This document shows positions 1 through 6,646 of a DNA stretch of 8,590 nucleotides, piece after piece. The stretch is from Armatimonadota bacterium. GTDB taxonomy: Bacteria; Sysuimicrobiota; Sysuimicrobiia; Sysuimicrobiales; JACQTN01. Below the pieces are notes generated by a model, which was not told the DNA's origin, did not search any database, and saw nothing but the letters and a program-made list of their open reading frames with translations. The stretch is taken from the NCBI GenBank assembly GCA_016210785.1, contig JACQTN010000552.1:1-8590 (forward strand), given 5' to 3'. The position numbers and the translations under genes are program-made. Every line of letters starts with the position of its first letter. Position 1 is the first letter of the stretch.

Positions 1-1238
1 CCCCCGACCCCCGTCACCCGCACAAACTGCCCCCACACCAACTGCACGATCAGGGCGTCGATGCCCACCTGCTTCAGGTTATCGGCCAACACGACGGCAG
101 AGGAGTCGAACACTGCGTACTGCGGCGAAGCCTTGACGGTGGTCTTGAACCCCTGCGGGTACCCGGCCTCCGCCAGCAGCCGCCGGGCGCGCTCCACGTC
201 GTGCCGCCACGGGAGCTTGTCCTGAGGCGTGTACCAGTCGCCGTACCCCGTCGGGATGAACCCGCTGGGGACCGCCGCCCCGCCCACCGCCTTGTCGATG
301 ATCGCCTTCCGGTTGAGGGCCAGCGCCACGGCCTGGCGCACGCGCACGTCGCTCCACGGCTTCCGGCCGGGATTGGTGCGCAGCATCGCCACCCACGCCC
401 GCAGGCTCTGCACCACGTTGACGTGCCCCACACCCTTCAGCCGGTCGGCGCCCTCGCGGCTGAGAAACGCGTAGTCCAGCGCGCGGGTGCGCAACCCGGC
501 GACGCGTGCCTCCTCCTGGGTGAGCACCTTGAACATCATACCGTCCAGGTGAGGAAGGCCGCTCTGCCAGTACCCCTTGTGCTTCGTGTAGATGATGTGG
601 CTCTCCGGGACATACTCCTTCAGCGCAAACGGCCCGGTGCCGATGGCCTGCACGGCGTAGTTCATCTTGTCCGCCGAGCCCGCCTTGGCGATACCCGATC
701 CGCGCCGGTAGGCAAACCACCCCAACAGCGGGGGGTACGGCTTTGTCAGGCGGATCCGCACCGTGTGGCTGTCCACCACCTCCACCCGATCGATGAACGG
801 CTTGACGATGCTGCCCCACGGCGAGCCTACCTTGGGATCGAGGCAGCGCTCCACGGAGTACTTGACGTCATCGGCGACCAGATCGCTGCCGTCGTGGAAC
901 TTCACGCCACGCCGGAGGCGGAAGACGTAGGTCGTGGCGTCGGGCGTGCTCCACGCCTGCGCCAGCGAGGGCACGACGTTCAGGGTCTTGTCGTAGGCGA
1001 CCAGGCTCTCGTAGATGTGCTCGAAGGCCTGGAACGACGAGAAGTTGGAGCGGTTGTGGGGATCGAGGCTGACGGGATCGACCTCCTGGGCCGCCGTGAG
1101 AAACCCGCCGCTCCCGGCCTGCTGCGCCTGGACGCGACGGCCAGGGACAGAGGAGAGAAGCGGAGCCAGCGCGACGCCTGCACCGGCGCCGGCCGCGTGA
1201 CGGAGCAACGCTCTGCGCGTGATCCTCCCTGCGGTCAT
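1..1238 (-). CDS. ABC transporter solute-binding protein, family 5 (partial, C-terminus beyond left edge)
   Basis: This is the extracytoplasmic receptor of a peptide/nickel-type ABC importer. From the ATG at 1238 the frame stays open for 412 codons to the window edge. Family members usually have about 500-550 residues, so roughly 100 or more are missing. Residues 7-13 (TRRALLR) followed by an Ala/Gly/Leu stretch to about residue 31 and an AQA-like site near 37-39 resemble a twin-arginine signal. The family 5 signature follows: SLAQAW at 91-96, then TYVFRLRRGVKFHDG at 103-117 and DDVKYSVER at 123-131. Later landmarks are GTGPF (200-204) and WSDVRVRQAVALALNRKAI (295-313). The start is supported by AAGGAGG seven bases upstream. 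The gene diverges from the creatininase-family gene and lies on the same strand as the two permeases 5.5 kb away. Family assignment is firm; the ligand is unknown. Confidence 0.93.
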   Translation of the reverse strand, partial: MTAGRITRRALLRHAAGAGAGVALAPLLSSVPGRRVQAQQAGSGGFLTAAQEVDPVSLDPHNRSNFSSFQAFEHIYESLVAYDKTLNVVPSLAQAWSTPDATTYVFRLRRGVKFHDGSDLVADDVKYSVERCLDPKVGSPWGSIVKPFIDRVEVVDSHTVRIRLTKPYPPLLGWFAYRRGSGIAKAGSADKMNYAVQAIGTGPFALKEYVPESHIIYTKHKGYWQSGLPHLDGMMFKVLTQEEARVAGLRTRALDYAFLSREGADRLKGVGHVNVVQSLRAWVAMLRTNPGRKPWSDVRVRQAVALALNRKAIIDKAVGGAAVPSGFIPTGYGDWYTPQDKLPWRHDVERARRLLAEAGYPQGFKTTVKASPQYAVFDSSAVVLADNLKQVGIDALIVQLVWGQFVRVTGVG

Positions 1239-1245
1239 CGCTCCC

Positions 1246-1252
1246 CCTCCTT
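1246..1252 (-). promoter_or_regulatory. Shine-Dalgarno site of the solute-binding protein gene
   Basis: On the minus strand AAGGAGG lies seven bases before the ATG at 1238. It is a near-perfect match to the anti-SD consensus and fixes the start of the partial solute-binding protein gene. Confidence 0.8.
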
Positions 1253-1460
1253 CGCTACCGTCCATCCTGTCGAATCTCCGCTGGAGGCAGCCATTACGCA
1301 GGAGGTTCGCCTTGACCCCCCGGGCTCTCCTCTTTGCGACGCCACGGTGAGGCCCACTTCGGCGCGGCGACGGAGCGCAAAGCAGGGGGAGGCGGCGGCC
1401 GCGGGGAAGAGGCGGGCAGTTTCAACCGCCAAGAGACCGCCGAAGCTGATGGCAACATAC

Positions 1461-1468
1461 AAGGAGGG
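1461..1468 (+). promoter_or_regulatory. Shine-Dalgarno site deciding the start of the creatininase-family gene
   Basis: AAGGAGGG sits six bases before the ATG at 1475. It selects this start over an in-frame upstream start at 1334, which would add 47 low-complexity residues. Confidence 0.8.
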
Positions 1469-1474
1469 AAGGCC

Positions 1475-2332
1475 ATGGCCAAGGTCCCATACCTGTACGA
1501 GCATCTGACGTGGGAGGAGATCAACGATGCGGTGCGCGCCAACCGCTGCGCGCTGATCCCGGCTGCCACCATTGAAGACCACGGCCCGCACCTGCCGGTG
1601 GATGCGGACATCGTCATCGTCTCCGCCATCTGCGAGCGGGCGGCCCAGCTCGCCCCCGAGGAGATCGTCCTGCTCCCCTGCGTCCGGGTCGGGTACAGCC
1701 CCCACCACATCGACTTTCCCGGCACGCTCACGATCCGCTGGACGACCTTCGTGGAGTACGTCCTGGACATCACGCGCAGCCTGGCCCACCATGGCTTCCG
1801 CAAGATCTTCATCGTCAACGGTCACGGCAGCAACCGACCGGTGTTGGAGATGGCGGCGCGCCTGACCATGGTGGAGCGGCCCGACGTGCACTGTGCCTTC
1901 ATCTCCTGGTGGGACCTCCACGACGTGCGGGAGGCGTTCAACAACATCCGCGAGTCCCGGGTGACCTCTCACGCCTGCGAGGCGGAGACGTCGGTCTATC
2001 TGGCCGTGGACGAGACGCGGGTGAAGATGGACCGGGCCGCGCCGGACATGACGTACCAGATGTCGTCTCACTTCTGGGGCGACCTGCTGGGCCGCAAACC
2101 CAACCCTTCTTTCAAGAACCCGGTGTGGATGACCGAGTACTGGAGCATGGACACGCAGAACGGTGTGAAGGGGGATCCCAGCGTGGCCACCGCCGAGAAG
2201 GGCCGGCGGATCATCGAGGCCGGCGCGCGGGAGCTCGCGGAAATCGTGCGCGAGCTGCGGGCGCGGCCCATCCGGGAACGGATGCCGCACCAAGTCACGC
2301 CATCCCGGCCGCTGTGGATCGCCAAGACGTGA
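1475..2332 (+). CDS. Creatininase-family metal-dependent amidohydrolase
   Basis: This encodes a 285-residue cytoplasmic protein of the creatininase family, whose members hydrolyse amide or cyclic amide bonds with a two-metal centre (creatininase, FAPy deformylase, MftE). Residues 34-45 (EDHGPHLPVDAD) carry the hallmark Glu34, His36 and Asp45, at the same numbers recalled for Pseudomonas creatininase. FIVNGHGSN (112-120) is the central His loop, and SHACEAETS (165-173) matches the HAGExETS-type motif holding a late metal-ligand Glu. The Glu that follows two residues after the loop His in true creatininase is Ser119 here, so the protein is more like the NGHGGN-type relatives than like creatininase itself. 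There is no signal peptide. It is followed after 109 bases by the PLP-enzyme gene on the same strand, probably one transcript. Substrate is unknown; the context suggests an amide catabolite. Confidence 0.9.
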   Translation: MAKVPYLYEHLTWEEINDAVRANRCALIPAATIEDHGPHLPVDADIVIVSAICERAAQLAPEEIVLLPCVRVGYSPHHIDFPGTLTIRWTTFVEYVLDITRSLAHHGFRKIFIVNGHGSNRPVLEMAARLTMVERPDVHCAFISWWDLHDVREAFNNIRESRVTSHACEAETSVYLAVDETRVKMDRAAPDMTYQMSSHFWGDLLGRKPNPSFKNPVWMTEYWSMDTQNGVKGDPSVATAEKGRRIIEAGARELAEIVRELRARPIRERMPHQVTPSRPLWIAKT

Positions 2333-2427
2333 GCGCCGGCATCCGCAGTTGCTGGCGGCCTGACCCATCTCCGGCTTTGCTCCGGGGCGGCCTCCCGGCA
2401 CCGGCCCGGAACCGCAGAGGTCGCGAC

Positions 2428-2433
2428 GGGAGG
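2428..2433 (+). promoter_or_regulatory. Shine-Dalgarno site of the PLP-enzyme gene
   Basis: GGGAGG lies eight bases before the ATG at 2442, followed by further purines (GAAGGGA). The 109-base gap before this gene (2333-2441) is very GC-rich, has small possible hairpins without a T-run, and shows no clear promoter, which fits read-through from the creatininase-family gene. Confidence 0.65.
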
Positions 2434-2441
2434 GAAGGGAC

Positions 2442-3674
2442 ATGACACACCCGCGATGGCTGGAGTGCACGGCGTGCGGCAAGACGTTTCCGATTGGCCC
2501 GATGCTGAGCGGATGCGACTGCGGCGGCCCCCTGGAGGTCCGGTATGACCCGGCCGCGGCGGATCAGTCGCTGGTGAGGTCGTGGCTGTCGGCGCGAGAC
2601 GAATCGCTCTGGCAGTATGCCCCGCTGCTCCCCCTGACCGATCCGGCGCACGCCATCACGATGGGCGAAGGGCAGACGGCGCTTCATCCCTGCGAAGCAC
2701 TAAAGCGAAAGTACGGCCACGATGGGATCTTTCTGAAGAACGAGACGATCAACCCCACCTGGTCGCACAAAGACCGCTACCACACCGTCGCCATGTCCAT
2801 GGCGCGCGCCTTCGGGTTCTCCCGCGCGGTCACGGCGTCCACGGGCAACCACGGAATCTCCGCGGCCGCGTATGCCGCCCGGGCCGGCATGGCGTGTGTC
2901 GTCTTCTTCGCCGCGGAGACCTCGCCGGCCATGTGGCACCTGGCCGGACTCTACGGGGCACAGGCCGTGGTGACCAGCTTCGACGGGCGGACGCCGCTCG
3001 TGAAGGACGTAGCCGGGCGCCCGGGGTGGTACCCCGCCACGGGGTTTGGCTTCCGCGGGCCCGCGGATCCCTTCGGCATCGAAGGCTACAAGACGATCGC
3101 CTTCGAGTTGATCCGCCAGATGGGTGGCGCGCCCGATGCGGTGCTGGTCCCCGTCGGCGGCGGAAACCTGCTCTACGGCATCTGGAAGGGGTTCCGCGAG
3201 GCGAAGGAGGTCGGGCTCGCGCCGCGCACGCCGCGCATGGTCGCCTGCCACGCCGCGGGCGCCAACATCCTGGAGCGGGCGCTGGCGCTGGGCGGCGACG
3301 ACGTGCCGCCGCTGCCGGACGCCTTTTCCATCGCCACCTCCACGCGGGAGAAGACGGCGGGAAGATACGCGCTGCGGGCCCTGCGGGAGTCGGGCGGCCG
3401 CGCGGTCTCCGTGGAGGAGGACGAGATCATGGCCGCGGTGCGCATGCTCGGCGAAGAAGGGGTGTGCGCGGAGACCGCCTCCGCCCTTTCCGTCGCCTGC
3501 GCGGGCCGGCTGCTGCGCGAAGGGGTCATCGCCCCTGACGAGCGCATGGCCTGCATCATCACCTCATCCGGGGTCAAGTGGCCCGAGCTGCTGCCGGAGG
3601 TGTCGCGGCCGCCGGTGCGCATGGCGCCGGGAGATACCAGAAGGCTGGAGGCCCTGCTGGCGCGTTTCACGTGA
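2442..3674 (+). CDS. Threonine-synthase-like PLP-dependent enzyme (fold type II) with N-terminal zinc ribbon
   Basis: A 410-residue protein of the tryptophan-synthase-beta superfamily, which performs beta- or gamma-replacement and elimination on amino acids. Cys9, Cys12, Cys25 and Cys27 form a zinc-ribbon-like start, as in archaeal-type threonine synthases. GEGQT (76-80) is the substrate loop. NPTWSHKDRYH (104-114) holds the PLP lysine, Lys110. STGNHG (133-138) is the Asn loop, and PVGGGNLLYG (237-246) is the glycine-rich phosphate cup. TSSGVKWPE (374-382) corresponds to the C-terminal TGxGxKD-type segment. Relative to the usual NPTGSFKDRG loop, three positions differ: Gly to Trp107, Phe to His109 and Gly to Tyr113. 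That makes ordinary threonine synthesis uncertain. Alternatives are a threonine dehydratase-like or diaminoacid lyase role in the same pathway as its neighbours. No homoserine or threonine biosynthesis gene lies nearby. Superfamily firm, reaction open. Confidence 0.88.
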   Translation: MTHPRWLECTACGKTFPIGPMLSGCDCGGPLEVRYDPAAADQSLVRSWLSARDESLWQYAPLLPLTDPAHAITMGEGQTALHPCEALKRKYGHDGIFLKNETINPTWSHKDRYHTVAMSMARAFGFSRAVTASTGNHGISAAAYAARAGMACVVFFAAETSPAMWHLAGLYGAQAVVTSFDGRTPLVKDVAGRPGWYPATGFGFRGPADPFGIEGYKTIAFELIRQMGGAPDAVLVPVGGGNLLYGIWKGFREAKEVGLAPRTPRMVACHAAGANILERALALGGDDVPPLPDAFSIATSTREKTAGRYALRALRESGGRAVSVEEDEIMAAVRMLGEEGVCAETASALSVACAGRLLREGVIAPDERMACIITSSGVKWPELLPEVSRPPVRMAPGDTRRLEALLARFT

Positions 3675-3683
3675 CCTCGTTCG

Positions 3684-3695
3684 CCCCGCGCGGGG
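3684..3695. repeat. 12-bp GC palindrome at the convergent junction
   Basis: CCCCGCGCGGGG is a perfect palindrome within the 45-base gap (3675-3719) between the convergent PLP-enzyme and GGT-like genes. Its position suits a bidirectional terminator, but neither side has a T-run and there is no loop, so it is not a standard intrinsic terminator. In DNA this rich in G and C it may be chance. Confidence 0.4.
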
Positions 3696-3719
3696 AAGGC
3701 GATCACCAGGCGGGTGCGG

Positions 3720-5417
3720 CTACCAGCCGAGCGCGGTGCCGTCCGTCCGCGGGTCGGCGCCGCCCATGAGGGTGCCGGACCCGGGCTCGATCCAGATCCC
3801 CTGCGCCCGGCCGAGAGAGAAGCTGGCCGCCGCCCATTCGCCCGCCGGCTCGATCTCGTGGCCGAGCGTGGCCAGGGCGTCGCGGACCTCTGGCGGGATG
3901 CGCGACTCCATGACCACCCGCCGGCCCTCCTGCGTCCGGAAGCGCGGCGCTTCGATGGCGGCCTGGATGTTCATGCCCAAGTCCAGCAGATTGATGAGTA
4001 TCTGCACCGTCGTCTCCAGGATCCCGTGGCCGCCAGGCGTCCCCAGAGCCAGCACCGGCCGGTCGTTCCTGAACACGATGCACGGCGACATGGGCATCTC
4101 GATGCCCTTGCCGGGACCGATGGCATTGGGGCTGTCGGGGTTCAGGTCGAACCAGTACGCGAGATTGTTCAGCAGGATGCCGGTGTTCCCAGCGACGACC
4201 CCCGCGCCGAAAAAGTCACCCACGCTCTGGGTGACGGACGCGATGTTGCCCCACCGGTCGACGACGTCGAGGTGGGTCGTGTGCCGCTCGCGGATGGATG
4301 GCAGGCCGGGCTGTACCTTCCCGGGAACCCGGGCGTAGCGCTCACCCTCGCTCAGGGCGGCCCGGTCCGGGTCGATCCGCCTGCGCTGCCGGGCAGCGTA
4401 CTCCGCGGAGAGCAGCACCTCGAGCGGAGGCGCGGGCACGGCAGCGTGGGCGATGCGGTCGGCAATGGCCAGCTTCATCGTTTCGATCAACAGGTGCAGA
4501 CAGGCCGCGGAGAACCGTCCCAGTGACCGCAGGTCGTCGCCTTCGATGATCCGCAGCGTTTCGAGGATCTGGAAACCGCTGCACGGCGGCGGCGGCAGCG
4601 CCACAGTCCAATCGCGATATCCGCCTCGAATCGGCTCGACCCACTGAACGCGACACGCCGCCAGATCGGCGGACGTGAGGAGACCGCCGCTCTCTTCGCA
4701 GTACCGCGCGATCTCCGCGGCGATCGGTCCGCGGTAGAAGGCTTCCAGGCCGCCTTCGGCCATCAGCCGCAGCATCGCGGCAAGATCGGCCTGGCGGATC
4801 ACCGCCCCGGCGCGCGGCGGCCGGCCGTGGGGAAGGAAGACCCGCGCAACACGCCCGTCACCGGCGAGCAGCGACGCGTATTCTCTGATGACACCCGCGT
4901 TGCGGATCGTGAGAGGGAAGCCGTCGTCCGCACAGGTCACCGCGGCGGCCAGGACGCGCCCGCGGTCCATCGAGCCAAAGCGGTCCAGCGCCGCGAGCCA
5001 CCCCGCCGCCGCGGCCGGCACCAGCGCCCCGCGCGGCCCGCGGTACAGGTCGTCCTGCGTGGCGAACTGCGTCGGCACCATCGCGCGGGGACTGCGGCCG
5101 ACGTAGTCCAGGCAGTGCAGCGCGGAGGCGCGGGCGTCATAGAAAAGGAGATACCCGCCACCGCCGACGCCGGACTCGTACGGCTCCACGACGCTGAGTA
5201 CCGCAGCCGCAGCCACCGCGGCGTCGAGGGCGTTGCCCCCGTCCATCAGCACGCGCAGCCCGGCGGCGGTCCCCAGGGGATGGCCCGTGGCGACCATCCC
5301 GCGCTTCCCCATGGCGACCGGGCGGTACGCGCCTCCGTGCGGACCTCCCGGCGTTCCCCACGCGAAGCCGTCCGCCGCGCCCGGCAGTGCCCCGCCCGCT
5401 TCCGCCCCCGAAGCCAC
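3720..5417 (-). CDS. Gamma-glutamyltransferase-family Ntn hydrolase (divergent substrate pocket)
   Basis: A 565-residue precursor of the GGT family, enzymes that cleave themselves before a Thr and then hydrolyse or transfer gamma-glutamyl or other acyl groups. GGNALDAAVA lies near residues 60-69 and ESGVGGGG at 81-88. The nucleophile motif HTTH (379-382) makes Thr380 the predicted new N-terminus, giving subunits of about 379 and 186 residues. VAGNTGILLNN (408-418) and GTPGG (459-463) are also conserved. No signal peptide is visible, so it is probably cytoplasmic, unlike periplasmic E. coli GGT. Several gamma-glutamyl-binding positions of E. coli GGT are replaced (see findings), so the substrate may not be glutathione; acylase-like activity is an alternative. 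GTG at 5417 is chosen because GGGAGG lies eight bases upstream; the GTG at 5426 overlaps that site. Only 19 bases follow the deacylase stop, indicating one operon. Confidence 0.9.
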   Translation of the reverse strand: MASGAEAGGALPGAADGFAWGTPGGPHGGAYRPVAMGKRGMVATGHPLGTAAGLRVLMDGGNALDAAVAAAAVLSVVEPYESGVGGGGYLLFYDARASALHCLDYVGRSPRAMVPTQFATQDDLYRGPRGALVPAAAAGWLAALDRFGSMDRGRVLAAAVTCADDGFPLTIRNAGVIREYASLLAGDGRVARVFLPHGRPPRAGAVIRQADLAAMLRLMAEGGLEAFYRGPIAAEIARYCEESGGLLTSADLAACRVQWVEPIRGGYRDWTVALPPPPCSGFQILETLRIIEGDDLRSLGRFSAACLHLLIETMKLAIADRIAHAAVPAPPLEVLLSAEYAARQRRRIDPDRAALSEGERYARVPGKVQPGLPSIRERHTTHLDVVDRWGNIASVTQSVGDFFGAGVVAGNTGILLNNLAYWFDLNPDSPNAIGPGKGIEMPMSPCIVFRNDRPVLALGTPGGHGILETTVQILINLLDLGMNIQAAIEAPRFRTQEGRRVVMESRIPPEVRDALATLGHEIEPAGEWAAASFSLGRAQGIWIEPGSGTLMGGADPRTDGTALGW

Positions 5418-5425
5418 TGCGCTCA

Positions 5426-5431
5426 CCTCCC
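5426..5431 (-). promoter_or_regulatory. Shine-Dalgarno site deciding the start of the GGT-like gene
   Basis: GGGAGG on the minus strand ends eight bases before the GTG at 5417. The alternative in-frame GTG at 5426 starts inside this site and could not use it. Hence the gene most likely begins three codons later than the longest reading frame. Confidence 0.65.
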
Positions 5432-5436
5432 GCGCA

Positions 5437-6417
5437 CTACGCCTCCGGATAGGCCAGCGTCCACACGCGGTCGCCCGCCCATACGGTGCGCAGCCGGCGC
5501 ATCACCCACACGTGTCCCGCTCGCGGAGCCGCGAGTTCTGCCACGACATCCCCGAAAGGATTGAGCACCTGCGCGACCACATCGCCGGCGGCGGCCGCCG
5601 CTCCGACCTCCCGATTGAGCCGAAGCAGGCCGGAGACCGGCGTGGCGAAATCCGCGGTCTCGTGAAAGGCGGCTTCTACGCGCGGGGCGGGCCGGTCCCG
5701 GAGGACGCCCTGAAAGCGCAGCGCGTTAAGCAATCCCTCCCGGTACGCGGCGACGTCCTCGCGACGGCTTCCCCCGCCGCCCAGCACCTCCGCGCCGATG
5801 GTGGGGATGCCGGTCCGCGCGATCTCCGTGTTGAAGGTTCCCGTGTGCGGCTCCACGAGCCAGAGGTTGGGGATGCCGAAAGCCCGCGACGCATCGCGGC
5901 TCCGCGCCTCGTCGCCCAGCCCGCGCCGATACCCCACCACGGGCAGGAACTCGTAGCGAGTGCCGCCGCTGTGCAGATCCACGAACAGGTCGGAGGGGGT
6001 CAGGGTGCGCGTGATGAGCGCAAAGAGCGCGGCCGCGAGCCGCTGCGTGGGCAGGCCCTCGGGATCTCCGGGAAAGACGCGCGCCAGGTTGAGGCCGTCC
6101 ACCATCAGCGGCGTGGTGCGGCTGGCGATGGCGTACGCCAGCGGGTTGCACAGGGGGATGGCGAGGAAGGCGCCGTGCAGCGCCGCGGGATCGAGACCGT
6201 GCCAGACGTCCCAGATGGCCTCCGGGCCCTCCCACTCGTCTCCGTGCACGCCGGCCACGGCGAACACGGCGGGACCGCGTCTGCCCACCACCGCCAGGAG
6301 GGGAACGGACAGGACACCGTCGGGCGTGGGGAGGATCTCCAACCAGCGACGATGCCTGCCGGGAGGCAGTTCCGCCAGGCGAAGCCCGTCGATGGGGGTG
6401 TGTGCAATCGTCGTCAT
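5437..6417 (-). CDS. Succinylglutamate desuccinylase/aspartoacylase-type zinc deacylase (M14-like)
   Basis: A 326-residue protein of the AstE/AspA group, zinc-dependent hydrolases that remove N-acyl groups from amino acids (succinyl, acetyl) and include the N-acetyl-diaminobutyrate deacetylases of ectoine breakdown. VAGVHGDEWEGPEA (54-67) supplies zinc ligands His58 and Glu61. DGLNLARVFPG (107-117) is the NLNRxFPG-type substrate Arg motif, and FVDLHSGG (145-152) supplies the third ligand, His149. Glu210 in IGAEVLGG (207-214) is the probable catalytic Glu. The C-terminal 70 or so residues resemble the beta domain of the family. No signal peptide, so cytoplasmic. ATG at 6417 is chosen because GAGGAG lies nine bases upstream; an open extension to 6708 reads as non-coding. 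It is the first gene of a pair with the GGT-like gene. The acyl group and amino acid are not known. Confidence 0.9.
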   Translation of the reverse strand: MTTIAHTPIDGLRLAELPPGRHRRWLEILPTPDGVLSVPLLAVVGRRGPAVFAVAGVHGDEWEGPEAIWDVWHGLDPAALHGAFLAIPLCNPLAYAIASRTTPLMVDGLNLARVFPGDPEGLPTQRLAAALFALITRTLTPSDLFVDLHSGGTRYEFLPVVGYRRGLGDEARSRDASRAFGIPNLWLVEPHTGTFNTEIARTGIPTIGAEVLGGGGSRREDVAAYREGLLNALRFQGVLRDRPAPRVEAAFHETADFATPVSGLLRLNREVGAAAAAGDVVAQVLNPFGDVVAELAAPRAGHVWVMRRLRTVWAGDRVWTLAYPEA

Positions 6418-6426
6418 ATCGCCGTT

Positions 6427-6432
6427 CTCCTC
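6427..6432 (-). promoter_or_regulatory. Shine-Dalgarno site of the deacylase gene
   Basis: GAGGAG on the minus strand precedes the ATG at 6417 by nine bases and sets the start 97 codons inside the longest open frame. Confidence 0.65.
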
Positions 6433-6584
6433 GGTCACGTGCGAAACTGAGGCAGCCCTTTCGAACTCAGCGGGCGGCACTCCTCTTCCCAGATGTCGAC
6501 CACCATATCGATCCCTTTTGACAGAGTACTCGCTGCTGGAGAGCGTCGGCCCACGAAAGGAGATATTTCGTTGACGGCGCGGAA

Positions 6585-6638
6585 GGCAACTGCGCAGGCC
6601 AAGTCGCGCTCTGAAGTTGCCGGCGCCGCGCGACTTGG
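6585..6638. repeat. Two interleaved inverted repeats (possible pseudoknot or alternative hairpins)
   Basis: CCAAGTCGCGC at 6599-6609 pairs perfectly with GCGCGACTTGG at 6628-6638 (11 bp, 18-base loop). GGCAACT at 6585-6591 pairs perfectly with AGTTGCC at 6615-6621, which lies inside that loop. The order 5' arm 1, 5' arm 2, 3' arm 1, 3' arm 2 is that of an H-type pseudoknot, or of two hairpins that share space. On the minus strand it begins nine bases after the stop of the LexA-like remnant. No T-run follows on either strand, so a standard intrinsic terminator is not supported. Confidence 0.5.
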
Positions 6639-6646
6639 GATGCCCG

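Larger units (their letters stand above)
1239..1474. other. Divergent intergenic region between binding protein and creatininase-family gene
   Basis: These 236 bases separate two genes read outward, so promoters for both should lie here. I find no convincing pair of -35 and -10 boxes. A TTGACC at 1312-1317 on the plus strand has no recognisable -10 at the right distance. AGGAGG at 1300-1305 followed by TTG at 1312 would open a 12-codon reading frame ending with TGA at 1348-1350, a possible leader peptide. An imperfect inverted repeat (GGCGG, GTT / AAC, CGCC) sits at 1411-1430. A plus-strand frame remains open from about 1334 into the creatininase-family gene, but its residues are low-complexity and read as non-coding. 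Confidence 0.6.

Noticed and set aside
201..1508. Long plus-strand open frame across the solute-binding protein gene
   Set aside because: It is antisense to a minus-strand frame with clear family 5 binding-protein motifs and a strong SD. Its own translation is Arg/His/Pro-rich with no recognisable motif.
1235..2482. Long minus-strand frame opposite the creatininase-family gene
   Set aside because: It is a shadow of the plus-strand gene, whose metal-binding motifs and SD site are clear; the antisense translation shows no family features.
5233..6450. Long plus-strand frame opposite the deacylase gene
   Set aside because: It is antisense to the deacylase with its HGDE and DLHSGG motifs; long antisense frames are common in DNA this GC-rich.
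6518..6523. TTGACA as a plus-strand -35 box
   Set aside because: The sequence 16-18 bases downstream (GAGCGT region) does not resemble a -10 box, and no convincing plus-strand gene follows.
6599..6638. The 11-bp inverted repeat as an intrinsic terminator
   Set aside because: No run of T follows the stem on either strand and the loop is long, at 18 bases.
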